From the NCBI GenBank assembly GCA_023245145.1, contig JAHFKW010000005.1, positions 1 through 34,920 of the forward strand: a stretch of DNA of 34,920 nt. Reading direction: 5' to 3'. A program made the position numbers and the translations under genes. Position 1 is the stretch's first letter, and each line of letters starts with the position of its first letter. Below the pieces are notes generated by a model. It ran no database searches. It had not been told where the DNA came from and was given only the letters and a program-made list of their open reading frames with translations. The DNA comes from Candidatus Staskawiczbacteria bacterium. Lineage in GTDB: Bacteria; Patescibacteriota; Minisyncoccia; Minisyncoccales; Staskawiczbacteraceae. Below are positions 7,575 to 14,766 of this stretch, piece by piece.

Positions 7575-7605
7575 TTGCTTTATGTTTCATGCTTCATGTT
7601 TTATG
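7575..7605 (+). repeat. Inverted copy of the CATGAAACAT-type repeat, right side
   Basis: The sequence is the reverse complement type of the left array: TTGCTTTATG matches CATAAAGCAA (7216-7225) exactly, and the following TTTCATGCTTCATG matches more loosely. The last repeat unit supplies the ATG of the RNase HI gene at 7603. Confidence 0.75.
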
Positions 7606-8028
7606 AAAAGGATCGTTATTTATACAGATGGGGGAAGTAGGGGTAACCCTGGCAAGGCGGCCATTGGGGTGGTTTTTTGCGACCAGGATGGCTCGGTGAC
7701 TAAAAAGTTTGGGGAATATTTGGGAGATGGGTTGACTAATAATGAAGCCGAATATCGGGCGGTTATTTTTGCGTTTAAAAAAGTGAGAGAGCTTTTTGGC
7801 ACGGAATCGTTGGCTGAAATTGAAGTTGAAATTCGCAGTGATTCCCAATTACTGGTCAACCAAATGATGGGACGCTTTAAAATAAAGAATGAGAATATCC
7901 GCATGTTTGTGGTCAATATTCAAAGGCTCATGGAAGGTTTTGCCAAAGTTTCTTATGTTGCCATTCCGCGCGAACAAAACAAAGAGGCAGACAAAATGGT
8001 CAACGAGGCGTTGGATGCGCAAGGGTAA
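7603..8028 (+). CDS. rnhA: Ribonuclease HI
   Basis: RNase HI cuts the RNA strand of RNA-DNA hybrids, removing primers and R-loops. From the ATG at 7603 the protein has 141 residues. The catalytic acidic residues are D9 (YTDGGSRGNPG), E48 (NNEAEY), D80 (SDSQLL) and D130 (NKEADKMVN). An upstream extension to 7537 would be encoded by repeat DNA and is rejected. The start codon lies in the last unit of the inverted repeat that follows the four-helix gene. A bidirectional terminator follows the stop. Confidence 0.92.
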   Translation: MKRIVIYTDGGSRGNPGKAAIGVVFCDQDGSVTKKFGEYLGDGLTNNEAEYRAVIFAFKKVRELFGTESLAEIEVEIRSDSQLLVNQMMGRFKIKNENIRMFVVNIQRLMEGFAKVSYVAIPREQNKEADKMVNEALDAQG

Positions 8029-8030
8029 AC

Positions 8031-8059
8031 AAAAAGCTCAACGGGATGTTGAGTTTTTT
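8031..8059. terminator. Bidirectional terminator between rnhA and rnpB
   Basis: CTCAAC (8037-8042) pairs with GTTGAG (8048-8053) over a 5-nt loop. Six T follow on the plus strand and five A precede, which become T on the minus strand. It can end rnhA from the left and the RNase P RNA from the right. Confidence 0.85.
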
Positions 8060-8111
8060 GTTAGACAAGCAAGGCTATAAGCCGAATTCTGTTCTTCTAC
8101 TATTATGCCTG

Positions 8112-8139
8112 CACTGAGCGAGCATAGCGAGTCGAAGTG
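8112..8139. repeat. TGAGC...GTCGAA palindrome inside rnpB, copy 1
   Basis: The outer arms CACT and AGTG enclose TGAGC ... GTCGAA. It belongs to the same family as 8263-8281, 24607-24628 and 29758-29777. In the RNA it would make a separate short stem near the 3' end. Confidence 0.6.
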
Positions 8140-8262
8140 TGATTATCTATCTGCGCCAGGCATTACTGCATGGCTGTGCCAGGCACAATACTGCGCCTGA
8201 CTTTGGCGAACTACTTTTCTCCTGCGACAGCAAAATTCATAAACGAACTTTTTCAGGCTTTA

Positions 8263-8281
8263 CCCTGAGCTTGTCGAAGGG
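8263..8281. repeat. CCCTGAGCTTGTCGAAGGG palindrome inside rnpB, copy 2
   Basis: The 19-bp imperfect palindrome is a widely met dispersed repeat type. Here it sits in the variable part of the RNase P RNA and probably caps a peripheral stem without touching the conserved core. Confidence 0.65.
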
Positions 8282-8487
8282 TTTGTTCTTGCACTCCAGT
8301 AAGCATTTAGCACGTTTCAGCCGGACTAAACCGGGTCGTTTCTGTTCGCAGCTCGGTCGTTACCGACGACGGGTATTACCCGCTACCGTTTCCACCTTGC
8401 GGTGGATAGTGTTCGGACTTTCCTCCCCACCCTTCCTAAATAATATAGGGATGGCGGGGCAATCACTCACCTTGCTTGTCCATCTCT

Positions 8488-8516
8488 AATATAGCAGTAC
8501 TTTCACCCTTTGTCAA
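8488..8516 (-). promoter_or_regulatory. rnpB promoter
   Basis: On the minus strand a perfect -35 TTGACA (plus 8511-8516) is followed after 17 bp by -10 TATATT (plus 8488-8493). Initiation about 7 nt later gives an RNA whose P1 helix begins at 8480. It is close to the consensus, as expected for an abundant RNA. Confidence 0.85.
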
Positions 8517-8547
8517 ATTTGAAAAATACTCTAGAAAAGATTAAGAT

Positions 8548-9252
8548 ATGTTTATGGAATTAAAGCCAAATTCGGGGAAAAAATTGGTGATTGAAGTGGA
8601 GGGAAGGAGGTTTGAACGCTGGCCGGTGAAAACCAAACTAATTACGCCTGAAGATAAGGATATTTTTTTGATTGTGGAAGAATTTGCCAAACCACACATA
8701 AAGTCTGGCGACATTTTGTTTATTTCCGAAAAAGCCGTGGCGGTGACGCAAGGCAGAAGTTATCATATAAAAGATATTAAAGCCTCAAAGTTGGCAACGT
8801 GGCTTTCAAAACGGGTCATGAAAACGCCGGTGGGAATTGGCCTTGGTAGCCCTCAAACCATGCAATTGGCGATTGAAGAAGTTGGTGTAGGCCGAATTTT
8901 GCTGTCAGCTATTATTGGTGGCCTTGGAAAAATAGTTGGGATAAAGGGTCTTTTTTACGTTGTAGCGGGGGATGGAGCAAGGTCAATTGATGGGGCTGTT
9001 CCTTATGCCATTCCGCCGTATAATAATTATGTTTCCAAGGGCCCGCGCGATGCCATGGGCATCGCGCGGAGCATCGCCCAAACCCTCAATGTAAAAACTG
9101 CCATTGTAGATGCCAATGATTTGGGCGTAAATATTTTGGGCGCCAGCCAAGGCGTGGATGCAAAGTTAATCGCAAAAATAATTAAAGATAATCCTTTGGG
9201 GCAAACCGATGAATGCACACCGATAGGGATTATTAGAGAGTTACATGATTAA
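8548..9252 (+). CDS. CofE-like (F420-0:gamma-glutamyl ligase domain) protein
   Basis: The 234-residue protein matches the CofE-type ligase fold, which adds glutamate to a lactyl-phospho cofactor in F420 makers. Seen are an N-terminal VKTKLITPEDK segment, GDILFISEKAVAVTQG, a Gly-rich DGARSIDGAVPYA and a C-terminal VDANDLGVNILGAS. No other F420 gene is visible and these cells are not expected to use F420, so another peptide-ligase-type substrate is likely. It overlaps murJ by 8 nt, which hints at a cell-wall or surface polymer role; this is inference. A palindrome with 12-bp arms and a 3-nt loop lies in the coding part at 9043-9069 and encodes GPRDAMGIAR. Confidence 0.75.
   Translation: MFMELKPNSGKKLVIEVEGRRFERWPVKTKLITPEDKDIFLIVEEFAKPHIKSGDILFISEKAVAVTQGRSYHIKDIKASKLATWLSKRVMKTPVGIGLGSPQTMQLAIEEVGVGRILLSAIIGGLGKIVGIKGLFYVVAGDGARSIDGAVPYAIPPYNNYVSKGPRDAMGIARSIAQTLNVKTAIVDANDLGVNILGASQGVDAKLIAKIIKDNPLGQTDECTPIGIIRELHD
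9043..9069. repeat. Perfect inverted repeat inside the CofE-like gene
   Basis: Arms CCGCGCGATGCC (9043-9054) and GGCATCGCGCGG (9058-9069) are exact complements around ATG. The high GC differs from the surrounding AT-rich codons. It is in frame and gives no stop. Confidence 0.8.
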
Positions 9253-10903
9253 ATCTTTCTTTAAAAAAGTTTCCAATTATCAAACAGAAAAAATTAGCTT
9301 GGCGGCTGGGATTATTTCTATTGCTTCATTTTTGAGTTTTTTATTGGGCTTATTGCGTGACCGCTTGCTCTCGGGTGCTTTTGGCGTGGGCAACTCTTTA
9401 GATGTTTATTACGCCGCTTTTCGCATCCCGGATTTTGTGGCTTTGGTGCTGATGATGGGAGCCATTTCTGTGGCCATTATCCCCATTTTCACTCAAAATT
9501 TAGTTGAAGATAAAGAAAAGGCTTTCAAATATTTGGCCAACTTTTTGAATGTGGCAACGGTTATTTTAATCGTCGTCTGCGCTATCCTTTTTATTTTTAC
9601 CCCCCAATTGGTCAATTTGATTGCTCCGGGTTTTTCACCTGAAAAGAAAGAAACCACAGCAATGCTCACGCGCATTATGTTTTTAAGCCCCATTTTGCTG
9701 GGTATTAGCAACATTATTTCGGCGACGCTCATGGTATTTAAGCGTTTTTTAATTACTTCGCTGGCGCCGATAGTTTACAACTTGGGCACTATTGTAGGCA
9801 TTATAATTTTTGTGCCGATGTGGGGGATTAAGGGGTTGGCGTTTGGCATTGTGCTCGGCGCGGCACTTCATTTGGCCATTCAAATTCCTTCTTTTTTGAG
9901 CATTGGTTTTCGGTTTAAGCCTTCTTTTAACTTTTTAGAAAAAGATTTTCTGCAAACCGTAAAACTTACTATCCCGCGTGCCATTGGCCTGACTGCCAAC
10001 CAAATAAATTTCATTATCATTACCGCCATTGGGTCCACGCTTTTGGTTGGGTCAGTTACCATGTTTAATTGGGCGAATGATTTATCGGCGCCTATTGTTG
10101 GATTGATTGCCATTCCGTTTGCCACGGCGGTGTTTCCGGCGCTTTCCCTGGCAATTTCCAAAAACAACCGCGAAGAATTTTTAGGGCAGTTTTACATGGC
10201 TTTGCGTCAAATTCTATTTTTAATTATTCCGGCTAGCGCTCTGGCATTTTTATTGAGGGCGCATTTGGTACGGATTGTGTTTGGCACGGCCATGGTTAAT
10301 TGGACGCAAACGCGTCTGACCGCCGCCTGTTTTGGTATTTTTATGTTTGCTTTGTTTGCGCAAGGCTTGGTATTTTTAGTTTCTCGTGCTTTTTATGCTT
10401 TGAAAAATACTCTTATTCCAACAGCTGTCAGCTTGGTTAGTATTATGGTGCTTCCGCCACTGGCGTATTATTTTGTGCACTTGTTTCGTGATTCCGGTGG
10501 TTTTGCGGATATTGTTGCCACCGCCCTAAGAGTAAAAGACATTGCCCATTTTCAAATTTTGGCGTTGCCGTTGGCTATTTCCATTGATTCGGTTATTCAA
10601 ATTATTTTGCTACTAATTTTTTTACGTTTTTATGTCAAGGAAATTCGGTATGGTCACTTGCTAGGCTTTTTGGTAAAAGTGCTTTTGGCAACTACCACGA
10701 TGATTGCACTATCATATGCTGTTCGCCAGATCTTTGGGGGGGTTTTAGGTTCAGAAACTTTTTTAGTCATGTTTATCCAAACGGCGGTGGTTTCCGCCAT
10801 CGCCGTTATTATTTATTTTCTGACCGCCCTGGTTTTACGTCTTCCCGAAATTTCCACGTTTACGTATTTTTTGAATCGGCTAACCAGCATTAAAGCAAAA
10901 TGA
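9245..10903 (+). CDS. murJ: Lipid II flippase MurJ (MviN family)
   Basis: This 552-residue polytopic membrane protein has many hydrophobic segments spread over the whole length, as in the 14-helix MOP-superfamily flippases that move lipid II to the outer face for peptidoglycan synthesis. The N-terminal part has LGLLRDRLLSGAFGVGNSLD and FRIPDF, the usual MurJ start (RD...FG...D.F..AFRIPN). The length suits the family. The gene overlaps the CofE-like gene at its 5' end and the DUF1653 gene at its 3' end (ATGA), so the three probably form one transcript. Confidence 0.9.
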   Translation: MIKSFFKKVSNYQTEKISLAAGIISIASFLSFLLGLLRDRLLSGAFGVGNSLDVYYAAFRIPDFVALVLMMGAISVAIIPIFTQNLVEDKEKAFKYLANFLNVATVILIVVCAILFIFTPQLVNLIAPGFSPEKKETTAMLTRIMFLSPILLGISNIISATLMVFKRFLITSLAPIVYNLGTIVGIIIFVPMWGIKGLAFGIVLGAALHLAIQIPSFLSIGFRFKPSFNFLEKDFLQTVKLTIPRAIGLTANQINFIIITAIGSTLLVGSVTMFNWANDLSAPIVGLIAIPFATAVFPALSLAISKNNREEFLGQFYMALRQILFLIIPASALAFLLRAHLVRIVFGTAMVNWTQTRLTAACFGIFMFALFAQGLVFLVSRAFYALKNTLIPTAVSLVSIMVLPPLAYYFVHLFRDSGGFADIVATALRVKDIAHFQILALPLAISIDSVIQIILLLIFLRFYVKEIRYGHLLGFLVKVLLATTTMIALSYAVRQIFGGVLGSETFLVMFIQTAVVSAIAVIIYFLTALVLRLPEISTFTYFLNRLTSIKAK

Positions 10904-11217
10904 AAATTCCAACACGAGTTCCAGAATTAGGTTTTTACTATCACTACAAACACGACCCAAGCGAGCCGGCGAATAACTATGCCTACGAAGTGATGGGCGT
11001 GGGTGCTCACACCGAAGAGGACGACGTTTTCTTTGTGGTGTATCGACCACTGTACGAATCTTCGGTGTACCAAGCTGGTAAACTGTTTGACATCCGACCA
11101 TTGGAAATGTGGATGGGCAATGTTGAAAAAACGGGCGGTCCGCGCTTTACTAAAATTACGGACGTCGGTGTCATTACCGAGTTGGAAGAAATCAAGAAAA
11201 AGATGTACGGTAGTTAA
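10900..11217 (+). CDS. DUF1653 domain protein
   Basis: This 105-residue soluble protein carries the DUF1653 pattern: GFYYHYKHDPSEPANNYAYE near the N-terminus, then VVYRPLYE and RPLEMW. The usual form is a short protein starting with G.Y.HYKG. The role of the domain is unknown. It is coupled by a 4-nt overlap to murJ and followed by a terminator, so it ends the cofE-like/murJ operon. Confidence 0.8.
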   Translation: MKIPTRVPELGFYYHYKHDPSEPANNYAYEVMGVGAHTEEDDVFFVVYRPLYESSVYQAGKLFDIRPLEMWMGNVEKTGGPRFTKITDVGVITELEEIKKKMYGS

Positions 11218-11226
11218 ACTCGTAGT

Positions 11227-11249
11227 GCCACGTTAGTCGTGGCTTTTTT
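11227..11249 (+). terminator. Terminator after the murJ operon
   Basis: GCCACG (11227-11232) pairs with CGTGGC (11238-11243) over a 5-nt loop and is followed by six T (11244-11249). Confidence 0.8.
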
Positions 11250-11300
11250 ATTGCCTGCCAGCCGATGAGGCTGGAAATTTGAGGTAAAAAAGGGTAATAT

Positions 11301-11372
11301 CATGGAACATAAAGCATAAAGCATGGATCATGGAGCAAAAGTTGTTTCATGTTGTGTGTTTCATGTTTCATG
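11301..11372. repeat. Inverted CATGAAACAT-type repeat before lepA, without a gene inside
   Basis: The left half (11301-11336) has CATGGAACAT, CATAAAG and CATGGATCAT units. The right half (11344-11372) has TTTCATG units that are their complements; about three quarters of positions pair and many of the rest would be G-U in RNA. It resembles the repeats around the four-helix gene, but with only 7 nt between the halves. The ATG of lepA lies at its right edge. Confidence 0.7.
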
Positions 11373-11375
11373 AAA

Positions 11376-13193
11376 ATGTCCCAAGAACATATTCGAAACT
11401 TCTGTATTATTGCCCACATTGACCACGGAAAATCGACTTTAGCCGATCGGCTTTTGGACATGACAAAAACGGTTGCCACCAACAAAATTACGGCACAGTT
11501 TTTAGATTCCATGGAATTGGAAAAAGAAAAGGGAATAACGATAAAGCTTAAGCCCGTTCGCATGAGTTACGTGCTTCATGATACAAGCTACACGCTTAAC
11601 TTGGTGGATACTCCCGGCCATGTGGATTTTTCGTATGAAGTTTCACGTTCACTGGCTGCCGTTGAAGGCGCGGTGTTACTTGTAGATGCCACTCAGGGAA
11701 TTCAGGCTCAAACGTTGGCCAATATTGAATTGGCAAAAAAACAAAACTTGGTAATTATTCCGGTCATCAATAAAATTGATATGCCGGCCGCACGAGTTGA
11801 GGAATCCTGTGCAGAATTGGCTAATGTGTTGGGAATGATGCCCGATGAAGTCATAAAAATTTCAGCTAAACAGGGCACGAATGTGGAAGCAGTTTTAAAA
11901 GCGGTAATTGAAAAAGTACCCTCGCCTGAAGTGCGTAACCCCGGTGCCGACCAAAAACCGTTTCGTGCCTTAATTTTTGATTCAACCTATGATTCGTTTA
12001 AGGGTGTGTTGGCGCTGGTGCGGGTGATGGAGGGAAGCATTTACGACCGTGAAAAAATTGAACTGCTGGCCACTAAAACCGAAGCGGAAATAAAAGAATT
12101 GGGATATTTACATCCGGAAATTTCGCCCCAAAAAAGTATTTTGTGTGGAGAAATTGGTTATATTGCCACCGGAATTAAAGAACCGGGTAAAGTTCGCGTG
12201 GGCGATACTGTGGCTAAGTTTCAAGTTTCAAGTTCATCAAGTTATAAAGTTACGCCGTTGCCAGGCTACTCAGAGCCAAACCCCATGGTGTTCGCCAGCT
12301 TTTACCCGGAAGATCCGGAAGAATTTGATGTACTTAAAGTAGCTCTGGGTAAATTAAAACTGCAGGATCCGGCCTTGGTGTATGAACCCGAAATGAAAGA
12401 AGCTTTGGGGCGCGGGTTTCGCTGTGGGTTTTTGGGTACACTGCACGTGGAAATTATTTCAGAAAGGTTGGAAAGGGAATTTAATTTGGGGTTGGTTATT
12501 TCCACGCCAAGCGTAATTTATAAGTTATTTGATAAGCGCGGAGTTGAAAAGGTTGTGTATTCGGCCAGCGATTGGCCCGATCCCAGTGGCATTGAAAAAA
12601 TGGAAGAGCCGTGGGTACAATTGGAAATTGTCGCACCGCAAAGTTATTTGGGAAAATTGATGGAGGCACTCAAAGACGTGGGGGGAAATTATATGGACAC
12701 CAGTTATTTGTCCGGCGAGCGGTCAATTATTACCTACGAAGCTCCGCTTAGGGCGATTGTGGCCAACTTGTATGACAATATTAAAAGCATCAGTCAGGGG
12801 TATGCGTCGCTTTCTTACAAGATGCTGGGCTATCGTCCGGCTCAATTGGTGAAAATGGAAATTTGGATTGCCGGCAGGTCGGAAGAAGCGTTTAGCCGAG
12901 TGGTGGCAGAAAGTGAAGCCTATGAACAAGGCAAAAAAATTGTAGAAAAATTAAAAGAGGCCTTGCCCATGCAGCAGTTTTCGGTGGCGCTCCAAGCCGT
13001 GATTGGTGGCAAAATTATTGCTAGGGAAACCATCAGCGCGCGAAGGAAAGACGTGACAGGATATTTATACGGGGGAGACAAGTCCCGCAAAAAGAAATTA
13101 TTGGAAAAGCAAAAGAAAGGTAAGGCACTGATGAAGGATAAAGGGAAGGTCAACGTCCCCACCAAGACGTTTTTGGAGATATTTAGGGCGTAG
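11376..13193 (+). CDS. lepA: Elongation factor 4 (LepA)
   Basis: LepA is a ribosome-associated GTPase that acts in translation under stress and in initiation. The 605-residue length fits the family (about 600). The G1 motif AHIDHGKST is at residues 13-21, followed by the EKEKGITIK switch region, DTPGHVDFSYEVSRS (G3), INKIDMP (G4), and the LepA-specific C-terminal part with ARETISARRKDVTGYLYGG and KKGKALMKDKGKV. I chose the ATG at 11376, because homologues begin with a short lead before RNFCIIAHIDHGKS; the ATG at 11370 is possible. No Shine-Dalgarno site is seen and the leader is a hairpin-forming repeat. Confidence 0.95.
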   Translation: MSQEHIRNFCIIAHIDHGKSTLADRLLDMTKTVATNKITAQFLDSMELEKEKGITIKLKPVRMSYVLHDTSYTLNLVDTPGHVDFSYEVSRSLAAVEGAVLLVDATQGIQAQTLANIELAKKQNLVIIPVINKIDMPAARVEESCAELANVLGMMPDEVIKISAKQGTNVEAVLKAVIEKVPSPEVRNPGADQKPFRALIFDSTYDSFKGVLALVRVMEGSIYDREKIELLATKTEAEIKELGYLHPEISPQKSILCGEIGYIATGIKEPGKVRVGDTVAKFQVSSSSSYKVTPLPGYSEPNPMVFASFYPEDPEEFDVLKVALGKLKLQDPALVYEPEMKEALGRGFRCGFLGTLHVEIISERLEREFNLGLVISTPSVIYKLFDKRGVEKVVYSASDWPDPSGIEKMEEPWVQLEIVAPQSYLGKLMEALKDVGGNYMDTSYLSGERSIITYEAPLRAIVANLYDNIKSISQGYASLSYKMLGYRPAQLVKMEIWIAGRSEEAFSRVVAESEAYEQGKKIVEKLKEALPMQQFSVALQAVIGGKIIARETISARRKDVTGYLYGGDKSRKKKLLEKQKKGKALMKDKGKVNVPTKTFLEIFRA

Positions 13194-13210
13194 TATAATA
13201 TTAAGTATTG

Positions 13211-13260
13211 GTTTATATCGCACTTGCAAATATAAACTAAATGTGCTAATATGTTTATAT
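13211..13260 (+). promoter_or_regulatory. Fic promoter with three GTTTATAT operator-like sites
   Basis: GTTTATAT occurs at 13211-13218 and 13253-13260, and its complement ATATAAAC at 13230-13237. A -35-like TTGCAA (13224-13229) and a -10-like TAATAT (13247-13252) lie 17 bp apart between them. Repressor binding would cover the promoter. The Fic protein has a winged-helix-like C-terminal region and could regulate itself; this is inference. Confidence 0.5.
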
Positions 13261-13264
13261 TAAT

Positions 13265-14452
13265 ATGGACAATGTAAACAAACTAAAAATAGGCAGATAT
13301 ATACAGCAAAAAGCAGGATATAAAGCTTTTACGCCCTTTACTTTCCCCCCCACGGGTGGCTTTGTCGTTACTCCGCGTATTTACAAAAAAAATGAAGAGG
13401 CAATTAGATTAGTTGGGAAACTAGATGGCATTATGCGTTTACTACCAGATAAGGATTTTTTCCTTCAGATGTTTGTCAACAAAGATGCGACATTTTCAAG
13501 TCAGATTGAGGGGACAAAGGCAACTCTTCAAGATGCCATTTTAGCTCCTGTAACTGAGGAAAAATCTCAACTTCATCCCGAAGTGGAAGATATTTTATAT
13601 TACACAAAAGCTGCAAATTATGGATTAGAAAGGGTGAAGACTCTTCCAATTTCACTGCGTCTTCTCTGTGAGATTCATGAGAAACTTATGACAGGAGCCA
13701 GATCAACCCAGCATGCGTATCCGGGAGAATTTCGTCGTTCGCAAAATTGGATCGGGGGGAAAACGCCTGCTGATGCTTCATTTGTACCGCCAGCTCCAGA
13801 TGATATGCATTCAGCGCTTGGAGATTTAGAAAAGTTTATTCATGCTGAAGATGAATATCCTTTATTAGTAAAGGCGGGCTTAATTCACGCCCAATTTGAA
13901 ACTATCCACCCATTCACTGATGGTAATGGTAGAACTGGGCGTATGTTAGTTTCAATTTACATACACCACATGAAATTATTAGAATTACCGGTACTGTATC
14001 TTGCTGGTTATTTTAAAAAGTATCAAAAAGTGTACTACCAAAAACTTCAAGCATATCATGACGAAGAAGCGAATGTTGATGGATGGCTTGAGTTTTTTCT
14101 TGAAGGTGTAGCTGAAACTGCAGAATCAGGTATTGAGACGTGTGATAAAATTACCGCATTGCGTGACAGGGACTTTGTAAAAATACAAAAGCTCGGTAAA
14201 AAATCTGCGGCATCAACATTAGAAATCGTTCGTAAGTTATTTGGACAGCCAATTGTTGGGATAGCAGAAATAATGAAGTGGACGCATTTTACCGCTCCTG
14301 GTGCGTATAAGGTAATTGATAGACTTAAAGATTTGAGAATTCTTGAGCCTCTTGGAGATGCTGCTTATGGACAGAAATACGTTTACGCAGATTACTACGA
14401 ACTCTTTGATGATGTCTTCAGGGATGCAAGAAAGGGTAAAAACAGAAAATAG
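13265..14452 (+). CDS. Fic-domain protein with N-terminal inhibitory motif and C-terminal winged helix
   Basis: Fic enzymes usually transfer AMP from ATP to hydroxyl side chains of target proteins. The catalytic motif HPFTDGNGRTGR is complete at residues 215-226. An inhibitory-helix motif of the S/TxxxEG type, SSQIEG, is at 78-83, which marks a self-inhibited class II enzyme with the helix N-terminal to the Fic core. The 395-residue build (N-terminal domain, Fic core, C-terminal helix-turn-helix near residues 317-375) is common among bacterial Fic proteins. It stands alone, without a small antitoxin gene directly before it. Its promoter holds repeated operator-like sites and it has its own terminator. 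Confidence 0.9.
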   Translation: MDNVNKLKIGRYIQQKAGYKAFTPFTFPPTGGFVVTPRIYKKNEEAIRLVGKLDGIMRLLPDKDFFLQMFVNKDATFSSQIEGTKATLQDAILAPVTEEKSQLHPEVEDILYYTKAANYGLERVKTLPISLRLLCEIHEKLMTGARSTQHAYPGEFRRSQNWIGGKTPADASFVPPAPDDMHSALGDLEKFIHAEDEYPLLVKAGLIHAQFETIHPFTDGNGRTGRMLVSIYIHHMKLLELPVLYLAGYFKKYQKVYYQKLQAYHDEEANVDGWLEFFLEGVAETAESGIETCDKITALRDRDFVKIQKLGKKSAASTLEIVRKLFGQPIVGIAEIMKWTHFTAPGAYKVIDRLKDLRILEPLGDAAYGQKYVYADYYELFDDVFRDARKGKNRK

Positions 14453-14473
14453 CCCCCATTTGGGGCTGTTTTT
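14448..14473 (+). terminator. Terminator after the Fic gene
   Basis: AGCCCC (14451-14456) pairs with GGGGCT (14462-14467) over a 5-nt loop; a run of T follows after one G. The stem overlaps the last codon and stop of the gene. Confidence 0.75.
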
Positions 14474-14483
14474 AATAACCCTA

Positions 14484-14512
14484 TTGACATTGTAATACCG
14501 ATTTGCTACCCT
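14484..14512 (+). promoter_or_regulatory. Promoter for the 73-residue/GHKL gene pair
   Basis: A perfect TTGACA (14484-14489) is followed after 17 bp by TACCCT (14507-14512), a weak -10 strengthened by an extended TG at 14504-14505. Transcription near 14519 leaves a short AT-rich leader without a Shine-Dalgarno site before the ATG at 14541. Confidence 0.5.
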
Positions 14513-14540
14513 TACGTTATATATTATTATTTCAGTAATT

Positions 14541-14762
14541 ATGTCATCTCAAGAAGAAAAAAGGGAAAGGTTTAAAAAATTAGCCGTTTATAGAACAAAC
14601 GGAGTTTTAAAGCGTCTTAAGGTTCTCGGTAATTGTGCAAACAGGAGTGCCTATGATTACTCAGAAGAAGAAATCAGTAAAATTTTCTCTGAAATCGAAC
14701 GAAAGATTCGAGAAACAAAAGCGAAATTTCATTTTCCAAAACATAAAGAATTTAAATTATAA
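14541..14762 (+). CDS. Small charged protein upstream of the GHKL fusion
   Basis: This 73-residue, Lys/Arg/Glu-rich protein is predicted to be largely helical, with a central RLKVLGNCANRSAYDYSEEE. From memory, short proteins with a LGNxxNRSxYxY core followed by an IF..IE helix recur in Patescibacteria, often as unnamed partners of other genes. It is not a known antitoxin by sequence. The stop lies 4 nt before the ATG of the next gene, so the two are translationally close and share the promoter at 14484. It may be a regulator or partner of the ATPase. The function is unknown. Confidence 0.65.
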   Translation: MSSQEEKRERFKKLAVYRTNGVLKRLKVLGNCANRSAYDYSEEEISKIFSEIERKIRETKAKFHFPKHKEFKL

Positions 14763-14766
14763 TTTT

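Larger units (their letters stand above)
8064..8480 (-). ncRNA. rnpB: RNase P RNA (bacterial type A)
   Basis: This is the catalytic RNA that removes 5' leaders from pre-tRNAs. On the minus strand the conserved 5' element GAGGAAAGTCCGAACA and the 3' element ACAGAATTCGGCTTATAG are present. The terminal helix P1 is formed by an 11-bp pairing of 8470-8480 with 8064-8074 (GACAAGCAAGG and its complement). The length is about 417 nt. Two short palindromes of a dispersed family lie inside it at 8112-8139 and 8263-8281, apparently as added stem tips. A strong promoter lies upstream and a terminator directly downstream. A plus-strand open frame across it (8139-8489) is not a gene. Confidence 0.93.

Noticed and set aside
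8139-8489. 116-codon plus-strand frame
   Set aside because: It lies antisense to the RNase P RNA, and the translated sequence is the complement of RNA stems and of a dispersed palindrome.
14635-14766. 44-residue N-terminal extension of the GHKL fusion
   Set aside because: It overlaps the 73-residue gene and has no family match; the ATPase homology begins just after the ATG at 14767.
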